The position numbers and the translations under genes were made by a program. A DNA stretch of 20,487 nucleotides, taken from positions 1-20,487 of the IMG/VR virus record IMGVR_UViG_3300025645_000581; one strand, written 5' to 3'. The notes under the pieces were generated by a model that saw nothing but the letters and a program-made list of their open reading frames with translations, made no database searches and had not been told where the DNA came from. Positions 16,279-20,487 of the stretch are shown piece by piece; within the stretch, counting starts at the first letter, position 1; the number at the start of each line of letters is the position of its first letter. This DNA comes from a virus.

Positions 16279-17481
16279 ATGAGTAAAAGATTACAACTAC
16301 GAGGCGGTACTACTACTGAACACGCTTCTTTCACAGGTGCTGTACGTGAAGTAACTGTGGATACAACCAAAGACACTCTTGTTGTCCACGATGGTTCCAC
16401 TGTAGGTGGTACTGCACTATCCACTGCTGCTGATGTTGCGGCTGCTATAGGTGCTATTGACCTAACTGCTGCTATTGCCACTGTCATTGATGCGGCCCCT
16501 GAGTCTCTCAACACTTTGAATGAACTAGCGGCTGCACTTGGTGATGATGCAAACTACTCAGCCACTGTCACTACTGCTCTTGGTACTAAGCTGCCATTAG
16601 CTGGCGGTACTATGACGGGTGACATTTGGTACGGTGATAACGTAGGAGCTAAGTTTGGTACTCATGGTGACTTTCGGATTTATCACGATGGTTTTCACAG
16701 TTATATTCGTGACTACGGAACTGGTGACCTTATAGTTACAGGAAGTGTTATAAGACTAAAATCATCTGCCTATGAAGATATGGCTACGTTTACCGAAAAT
16801 GGAGCAGTAACGCTTTTCTACGACAATGCCACCAAACTAGCTACCGCATCCGCAGGTGTAGATGTAACAGGAAACTTGGCAGTCTCTGGCACTGTAAATA
16901 GTGCTGGCGGCACTATGACGGGTAATACCTTGCATGGTGACAATGTTAAAGACACCTATGGTACTGGGGCTGACTTAGAGATTTACCATGATGGTAGTGA
17001 CAGTTACATTAAAGATACTGGCACTGGCTCGTTATGGGTAGCAAGCAACGAGTTTAGAGTTGCAAACGCTGCTGCCACTGAAAATATGATAATTGCCACA
17101 GAAAGTGCGGCAGTGAAATTGTATCACAACAACGCATTAAAGCTAGAAACCACAGCAGCAGGTGTATCTGTAACAGGTTCTATGACTGCCTCTGGTAACG
17201 TAACAGCTTACTCAGATGAACGCCTCAAGAGCAGCGTTGAAACAATCCCTGATGCGCTAAGTAAAGTCCTTAATGTCCGTGGTGTCACCTTTGATATGAA
17301 TGCAGAGCGTGGTACAGGTGTCATTGCACAAGAGTTAGAGAAAGTTCTACCAGAAGCTGTGTTTGATAATGAAGATGGCATGAAGTCTGTAGCTTATGGC
17401 AACGTGGTTGGACTTCTTATTGAAGCAATCAAAGAGCAACAGACTCAGATTGAAACTCTAATGGACATGGTAGGGGAGTAA
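16279..17481 (+). CDS. Distal tail fibre/tailspike protein with C-terminal S74 chaperone
   Basis: 400 residues. The N-terminus (LRGGTTTEHASFTGAVREVT then TLVVHDGSTVGGTAL, 7-47) resembles the N-terminal domain of major tropism determinant-like fibre proteins. NTLNELAAALGDDANYSATV at 78-97 is a common fibre linker. Residues 109-209 and 210-308 are a tandem duplication (GGTMTG...GDN...IYHDG..SYI.D.GTG). Residues 312-400, starting SDERLKSSVETIPDALSKVL and containing GVIAQELEKVLPEAV, form the S74 intramolecular chaperone domain. In this family it trimerises, assists folding, then cleaves itself off before the conserved Ser (Ser312 here). GGAGGT at 16265-16270, inside the end of the previous gene, drives translation; the gap is 2 nt. 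It probably sits on the gp17-like stem and contacts the host surface. Confidence 0.92.
   Translation: MSKRLQLRGGTTTEHASFTGAVREVTVDTTKDTLVVHDGSTVGGTALSTAADVAAAIGAIDLTAAIATVIDAAPESLNTLNELAAALGDDANYSATVTTALGTKLPLAGGTMTGDIWYGDNVGAKFGTHGDFRIYHDGFHSYIRDYGTGDLIVTGSVIRLKSSAYEDMATFTENGAVTLFYDNATKLATASAGVDVTGNLAVSGTVNSAGGTMTGNTLHGDNVKDTYGTGADLEIYHDGSDSYIKDTGTGSLWVASNEFRVANAAATENMIIATESAAVKLYHNNALKLETTAAGVSVTGSMTASGNVTAYSDERLKSSVETIPDALSKVLNVRGVTFDMNAERGTGVIAQELEKVLPEAVFDNEDGMKSVAYGNVVGLLIEAIKEQQTQIETLMDMVGE
16603..17202 (+). repeat. Tandem duplication of a roughly 100-residue domain in the distal fibre
   Basis: Residues 109-209 (16603-16905) and 210-308 (16906-17202) share the same order of motifs: GGTMTG, GDNV, an F/Y-GTxxD segment, IYHDG, SYI-D-GTG, a central strand region, a ...LFYDN/LYHNN-A-KL segment, and GV-VTG. 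The copies differ by only two residues in length. The DNA has diverged clearly, so the duplication is not recent. Confidence 0.85.
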
Positions 17482-17484
17482 TGT

Positions 17485-17997
17485 ATGGCTTTACCTAGTT
17501 CAGGGGCTTTAAGCTTCTCTGCAATCGCCACTGAGTTTGGTGGCTCTGCTCCACATTCAATGTCTGAGTATTACCCCTTGGTTGGTCTAGGGGTATCAGG
17601 ACTTCCATCTAGTGGTACGTTTAACTTCTCGCACTTCCACGGAAAGAGTAATCAGGTGACTGTTTCTGTTTGGGTAACTTCTGGTTACAACCAATCTAGT
17701 AGTTCATCTGCGTGGGTTTACCAATACCAATCTGCTCCATCTTATCAGGGAACATACTGGTCAACAGGCCGCAACCTTTCGGGGGGAACCATGCTAATTG
17801 GTGGTACAAGTTACGGAAGCGCAACGACTGTAACTCTTGGTAATACTCAGTACAGAAGGGCTGGTGAACACTCTACAGACTATGATAGGTGGATTAGGTC
17901 TTATTATGTGGGGGTTTACAATTATGTCACCACAACCACTAATACTTGGATTGATACATCATCTTATCAAAACCAAACAACTACAGTAGGAATTTAA
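17485..17997 (+). CDS. Small tail/fibre-associated protein, 170 aa
   Basis: The N-terminal 55 residues contain two related motifs, LPSSGALSFSAI (about 3-14) and LPSSGTFNFSHFHGKS (about 40-55). This is a recurrent N-terminal pattern (LPSSG.ISFS.I...G...G..SG.ISFS.FHGKS) found near fibre genes of many tailed phages. The rest (56-170) is rich in Ser, Thr, Tyr and Gly and predicted to be mostly beta-strand, with no membrane segment. Position directly after the S74 fibre gene suggests a virion or fibre-tip component; the actual role is unknown. AGGGGAG at 17472-17478 lies 6 nt upstream of the ATG at 17485. Confidence 0.75.
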   Translation: MALPSSGALSFSAIATEFGGSAPHSMSEYYPLVGLGVSGLPSSGTFNFSHFHGKSNQVTVSVWVTSGYNQSSSSSAWVYQYQSAPSYQGTYWSTGRNLSGGTMLIGGTSYGSATTVTLGNTQYRRAGEHSTDYDRWIRSYYVGVYNYVTTTTNTWIDTSSYQNQTTTVGI

Positions 17998-17999
17998 AT

Positions 18000-18359
18000 A
18001 TGAAAGGTCTAGTTTATGACTTTAATCTGTCCCACCTTCGCAGGGGTTCAGAGGAATTAACTTCAAGCGTTAAGCCTGAGTTTAGCTTTGCTTATGACGC
18101 ACTGAGCTATAGCAGCAATGATGGACTTAATAAGTACCAGTACAATAATGTGGACACAGATTTAACTGATGCTCAAATAGCAGAGATTGAAACATTTATT
18201 GATGGTGTAGAAGTCGATACAGTAGCCCAAGCTAGTGTAGATGCAAAGCAACATCTAGCAGAAACAGATTGGTATATCGTCAGGTTTCAAGAAACAGGCG
18301 TGGCTGTACCAAACTCTGTGACTGCATCACGGGCGGCAGCTAGGGCATCTATTGTCTAG
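18000..18359 (+). CDS. Putative tail-fibre-associated or assembly protein, 119 aa
   Basis: The C-terminal half has LTDAQIAEIETFID, then KQHLAETDWYIVRFQETGVA with a VPNSVTASRAAARASI end. The pattern ...L..TDWYV.R..ETG..IP..V...RA.AR..I is widespread at the C-terminus of small proteins encoded next to tail fibres, several of which are annotated as fibre assembly proteins or chaperones. The N-terminal part is unfamiliar. It starts 2 nt after the previous gene; the ribosome binding site (GTAGGAA, near 17986) is modest. Its TAG shares the G with the GTG of the next small gene. Function by analogy only. Confidence 0.72.
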   Translation: MKGLVYDFNLSHLRRGSEELTSSVKPEFSFAYDALSYSSNDGLNKYQYNNVDTDLTDAQIAEIETFIDGVEVDTVAQASVDAKQHLAETDWYIVRFQETGVAVPNSVTASRAAARASIV

Positions 18360-18538
18360 TGTGGTCTAGTCCTGTTGGACTGCCCATAGTTCACCAAAGC
18401 ACTTCCTTGCTGCCAGAGGGGAAGGCTTTAATTGTCGAACCTGTGGTGGCAGAGAAGCCCATCGAATATCTAGTAGTACAACCCTCAACCAAACCTTACG
18501 AAACCCAAGAATATAGCAGGAGGTATTGGCGATGCTAA
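18359..18538 (+). CDS. Small hypothetical protein with GTG start, 59 aa
   Basis: This open frame fills the otherwise empty 172-nt gap between two genes. GTG at 18359 overlaps the preceding TAG by one base (TAGTG), and the TAA at 18536-18538 runs 7 nt into the next gene, so both ends fit a coupled phage operon. The protein starts MWSSPVGLPIVHQSTSLLPE. Its middle is Val/Glu/Pro-rich (EPVVAEKPIEYLVVQPSTKP) and it ends YETQEYSRRYWRC with a C-terminal Cys. There is no membrane segment or recognised domain. The AGGAGG of the next gene lies inside its SRRY codons. No strong ribosome binding site precedes the GTG (AGGG at 18342-18345 is about 13 nt away), so translation may rely on coupling. It is possible that the frame is open by chance, but the exact fit argues against it. 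Confidence 0.6.
   Translation: MWSSPVGLPIVHQSTSLLPEGKALIVEPVVAEKPIEYLVVQPSTKPYETQEYSRRYWRC
18518..18524 (+). promoter_or_regulatory. Strong ribosome binding site that sets the next start
   Basis: AGGAGGT is a near-perfect Shine-Dalgarno sequence. It is 7 nt from ATG 18532 but only 1 nt from an in-frame TTG at 18526, so ATG 18532 is the real start of the following gene. Confidence 0.85.
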
Positions 18539-18972
18539 TGGAAATTGCAGCGGCAAATGCTATCTGGAAGACGCTATCGACTGCTTTGAAGAATGGACAG
18601 CAGCTATACCAATTAGGTACTCAACTGAATGACTACCTATCAGCTACACAGAAAGTAAAAGAGAAAGCTGGAGATGCCAGCAGCCGTGGAACAGCATTAG
18701 AATGCTTCCAATATGCCGAGCAGCAACGAATTCAGCGTGAACAGCTAGAGCATCACCTAAAAAAATCCAGACTTAATGGGTGGAGCGACTTCGTAAAATT
18801 TGAGGCTGAGTGGCACAGGCAACGGAGAGAAGAAGCGCAAGAAAAAGTCAATGAGCGTATCAGAAGAAACGCAAAGTTACAGAAAGACATAGAGCTAGGA
18901 ATCAACGTAGGCATCTGCATGATTCTAGCTATGGGTCTTTTATTCGGAATAGCTGTATATATAAAAGGGTAA
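18532..18972 (+). CDS. Coiled-coil protein with C-terminal membrane anchor, 146 aa
   Basis: Start chosen at ATG 18532 from the AGGAGGT at 18518-18524. The N-terminal 45 residues are helical (IAAANAIWKTLSTALKNGQQ, then a LYQLGTQL.DYL segment). Residues about 55-120 are a highly charged Glu/Gln/Arg-rich coiled coil (WSDFVKFEAEWHRQRREEAQ). Residues 124-143 form one transmembrane helix (NVGICMILAMGLLFGIAVYI), followed by KG, so the protein should be tail-anchored with its bulk in the cytoplasm. Proteins of this build occur upstream of holin and terminase genes in many marine podoviruses and have no assigned function as far as I know. It lacks an N-terminal signal, so a classical inner-membrane spanin topology does not fit. 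Confidence 0.8.
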   Translation: MLMEIAAANAIWKTLSTALKNGQQLYQLGTQLNDYLSATQKVKEKAGDASSRGTALECFQYAEQQRIQREQLEHHLKKSRLNGWSDFVKFEAEWHRQRREEAQEKVNERIRRNAKLQKDIELGINVGICMILAMGLLFGIAVYIKG

Positions 18973-18976
18973 CATC

Positions 18977-19204
18977 ATGTCTAACATGTCGGACTATGAC
19001 GCAGGGCGCTTCGTTACTCTAGTAGAGAACTTAGGCGCACAGGTCGAGTCACTAAATAATACAACCGCCATCCTATCCAAACGGATAAATGACCTAGAGA
19101 AACAACTCGTCAAAGGCAAGGGATTCCTTGCTGGAGCTATGCTTCTGTCTATAGGTCTAGGTGGTGTTGGTACTTCAGTTCTATCCAAATGGATGGGAAC
19201 TTAA
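18977..19204 (+). CDS. Small coiled-coil membrane protein, possible holin-like/lysis accessory, 75 aa
   Basis: Residues 14-46 form a heptad-like helix (VTLVENLGAQVESLNNTTAI, then LSKRINDLEKQLVKGKG). Residues about 49-69 are a Gly-rich hydrophobic segment (FLAGAMLLSIGLGGVGTSVL), then KWMGT. The architecture of a short coiled coil followed by one membrane helix is shared with XhlA-type haemolysin/holin accessory proteins, and the neighbour at 19218 is a holin-family protein, so a lysis role is likely but unproven. AAAAGGG at 18963-18969 lies about 7 nt before the ATG. Confidence 0.72.
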   Translation: MSNMSDYDAGRFVTLVENLGAQVESLNNTTAILSKRINDLEKQLVKGKGFLAGAMLLSIGLGGVGTSVLSKWMGT

Positions 19205-19217
19205 ACAAGGAATCACT

Positions 19218-19610
19218 ATGTCTATCAATCCTCTCGCAGGGATTGCTGGAAGTGTGATGGATGGCCTTGATGATTTATTTACGTCAGATGAAGAACGGGC
19301 GAATGCTCGGCTCAAGCTGACTGAAGCACTCCAGAAACCCCACAATCTACAAGCAATGGCGAATATAGAATCTGCCAAACATGCTTCTGTGTGGGTGGCT
19401 GGTTGGCGTCCAGCTATCGGTTGGGTATGTGCAATTGGTCTAGGTTACCAGTTCCTTATCTTACCTTTTGCTGGACTCATTAACGCATACATCGACTTAC
19501 CAGCAGAACTTCCTGCAATCGCAAGCGCAGAACTTACAACATTAGTAATGTCACTCTTAGGTCTAGGCGGTTTACGCTCCTTTGAGAAAGCTAAAGGACT
19601 CACCAAATGA
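19218..19610 (+). CDS. Holin, GTA-type 3-TM family
   Basis: 130 residues from ATG 19218, chosen because AAGGA at 19207-19211 is 6 nt upstream; an in-frame GTG at 19161 would overlap the previous gene by 44 nt and has no ribosome binding site. The N-terminal half is soluble and helical (DDLFTSDEERANARLKLTEA). Then follows the characteristic SVWVAGWRPAIGWVCAIGLG YQF segment (58-80), leading into a membrane region to about residue 91 and a further hydrophobic stretch at 104-119. WxAGWRPxIGW is the hallmark of the holin family first described for gene transfer agent release. It would permeabilise the inner membrane at lysis. Its position just before the terminase genes matches T7 gp17.5. The last 4 nt (ATGA) overlap the next gene. 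Confidence 0.87.
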   Translation: MSINPLAGIAGSVMDGLDDLFTSDEERANARLKLTEALQKPHNLQAMANIESAKHASVWVAGWRPAIGWVCAIGLGYQFLILPFAGLINAYIDLPAELPAIASAELTTLVMSLLGLGGLRSFEKAKGLTK

Positions 19611-19837
19611 GCAATAGCAAACTAGAAAAAATAATGGCTGAACTTCACGAAGAGTTAGCCACTCAACTACTAACAGCAGTCCAATCAGGCGAAGCCACAG
19701 CTAGTATCTTTAACGTGGCTAGGCAAATGCTTAAAGACAATGGAATTGATGGCGTAGCTACGCAAGGTAATCCTTTAGATAACCTAATACACGCCCTTCC
19801 AGACTTCCCTGACGATGAACTCCCCCTTAATCACTAG
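19607..19837 (+). CDS. Small terminase subunit, T7 gp18-like
   Basis: 76 residues (T7 gp18 is 89). It begins SNSKLEKIMAELHEELATQL and contains EATASIFNVARQMLKDNGID followed by a G.PLDNL..ALP segment and an acidic DDELP end, typical of the short podovirus small terminase family. It recognises concatemeric phage DNA and hands it to the large subunit. Translation is coupled to the holin gene by an ATGA overlap; AAAGGA lies about 10 nt upstream of the ATG. The large subunit starts 8 nt after its stop. Confidence 0.9.
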   Translation: MSNSKLEKIMAELHEELATQLLTAVQSGEATASIFNVARQMLKDNGIDGVATQGNPLDNLIHALPDFPDDELPLNH

Positions 19838-19844
19838 GTAACGC

Positions 19845-20487
19845 ATGACTACACCTGTAGTAAACGACCCAATCAAACAAGACTTCCGTAAATTCCTATG
19901 GATTGTCTGGACTACTTTAACACTACCTGACCCCACACCTATTCAGTACGACATGGCAAGCTATCTACAGCTTGGCCCTAGACGTTGCGTAATAGAAGCT
20001 TTCCGTGGGATAGGTAAATCCTGGATTACTTCCGCTTATGTAGTTTGGCTACTGTACTGTGACCCTCAACATAAGATTCTGGTGGTATCTGCATCTAAAG
20101 AACGTGCTGATGCGTTCTCAACCTTTACTAAGCGACTAATAAATGAAATCGACTTACTCCAACACCTACGCACAAAGAATGGGCAACGTGATTCTGTCAT
20201 TGCATTTGATGTTGGCCCAGCCATGCCCGACCACTCTCCCTCGGTTAAGTCCGTGGGTATCTCAGGTCAGCTTACAGGCTCCCGTGCCAACACTATAATT
20301 GCTGATGACGTGGAGGTGACTAACAACTCTGCTACTCAGACAATGCGCGACAAGTTATCAGAGGCAATCAAAGAGTTTGATGCTGTACTCAAGCCTAATG
20401 GACGTGTTATCTACCTCGGTACACCCCAGACTGAGATGTCTATATACAACCTACTGCCAGAACGTGGCTACGAGATTCGTATATGGC
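19845..20487 (+). CDS. Large terminase subunit, T7 gp19-like, N-terminal part
   Basis: Cut by the window end; 214 codons are visible from ATG 19845. This is the packaging motor ATPase/nuclease. Walker A with its preceding residues is [10 protein letters not shown] at 51-60; [16 protein letters not shown] follows at 79-94; [20 protein letters not shown] at 113-132 and [20 protein letters not shown] at 133-152 are near-identical in pattern to T7 gp19; Walker B is IIADDVE at 151-157; and a [10 protein letters not shown] coupling motif is at 190-199. The nuclease domain would lie beyond the window. AGGT at 19836-19839 serves as a ribosome binding site. Similarity to T7 gp19 implies packaging from concatemers with short direct terminal repeats. 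Confidence 0.97.
   Translation, partial: MTTPVVNDPIKQDFRKFLWIVWTTLTLPDPTPIQYDMASYLQLGPRRCVIEAFRGIGKSWITSAYVVWLLYCDPQHKILVVSASKERADAFSTFTKRLINEIDLLQHLRTKNGQRDSVIAFDVGPAMPDHSPSVKSVGISGQLTGSRANTIIADDVEVTNNSATQTMRDKLSEAIKEFDAVLKPNGRVIYLGTPQTEMSIYNLLPERGYEIRIW

Noticed and set aside
18526-18531. TTG at 18526 as the start of the coiled-coil membrane protein
   Set aside because: Only 1 nt from AGGAGGT; ATG 18532 has the proper 7-nt spacing.
19161-19217. GTG at 19161 as an upstream start of the holin
   Set aside because: It would overlap the previous gene by 44 nt, has no ribosome binding site, and the holin family begins close to ATG 19218, which has AAGGA in place.
1-20487. tRNA genes, insertion sequences, integrase or attachment sites
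   Set aside because: No cloverleaf-like sequence in the gaps, no transposase or integrase motifs and no flanking repeats; genes are packed too tightly to leave room.

Overview
The window is a late-gene block of a T7-like podovirus, with every credible gene on the + strand. The gene order (portal, scaffold, capsid, tail tube A, tail tube B, gp13-, gp14-, gp15- and gp16-like internal virion proteins, gp17-like fibre, holin, small terminase, large terminase) is the T7 order. The large terminase is so close to T7 gp19 that long stretches around both nucleotide-binding motifs can be recognised by eye. Ribonucleotide reductase and PhoH genes just before the portal, small Pro-rich and coiled-coil proteins of a kind I associate with marine podoviruses, and a moderately AT-rich composition suggest a marine or aquatic bacterial host. 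The host cannot be named from this sequence. No phage RNA polymerase, DNA polymerase or endolysin lies in the window, so those genes, if present, are outside it.

Layout: (1) 1-940, end of the nucleotide-metabolism/auxiliary region: the C-terminus of a class I ribonucleotide reductase beta subunit, then phoH. (2) 968-4783, head module: two small proteins, portal, scaffold, a 143-nt untranslated leader with hairpins, and the major capsid protein, closed by a strong UUCG-loop terminator at 4790-4815. (3) 4838-14102, tail tube and ejection proteins, closed by a second terminator at 14109-14135. (4) 14168-18359, a fibre cassette split over at least two polypeptides plus two small associated proteins. 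(5) 18359-19610, a cluster of small genes, including a short GTG-start gene that is easily missed, a C-terminally membrane-anchored coiled-coil protein, a small coiled-coil/membrane protein and a GTA-type holin. (6) 19607-20487, small and large terminase, the latter cut by the window end.

How it works together: NrdB and PhoH would act during infection (dNTP supply; PhoH role uncertain). Portal, scaffold and capsid build the procapsid, the terminase pair fills it, and tail tube A/B close the portal. The gp14-, gp15- and gp16-like proteins are expected to be ejected to form the channel across the envelope, and the fibre cassette recognises the host. Genes are tightly packed, with three TAATG junctions, one TAGTG and one ATGA, implying translational coupling.

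Nothing here is clearly a new biological system. The most worthwhile items are the unlisted small gene at 18359-18538, the structured capsid leader, the gp16-like protein without a recognisable transglycosylase domain, and the repeat-built split fibre.
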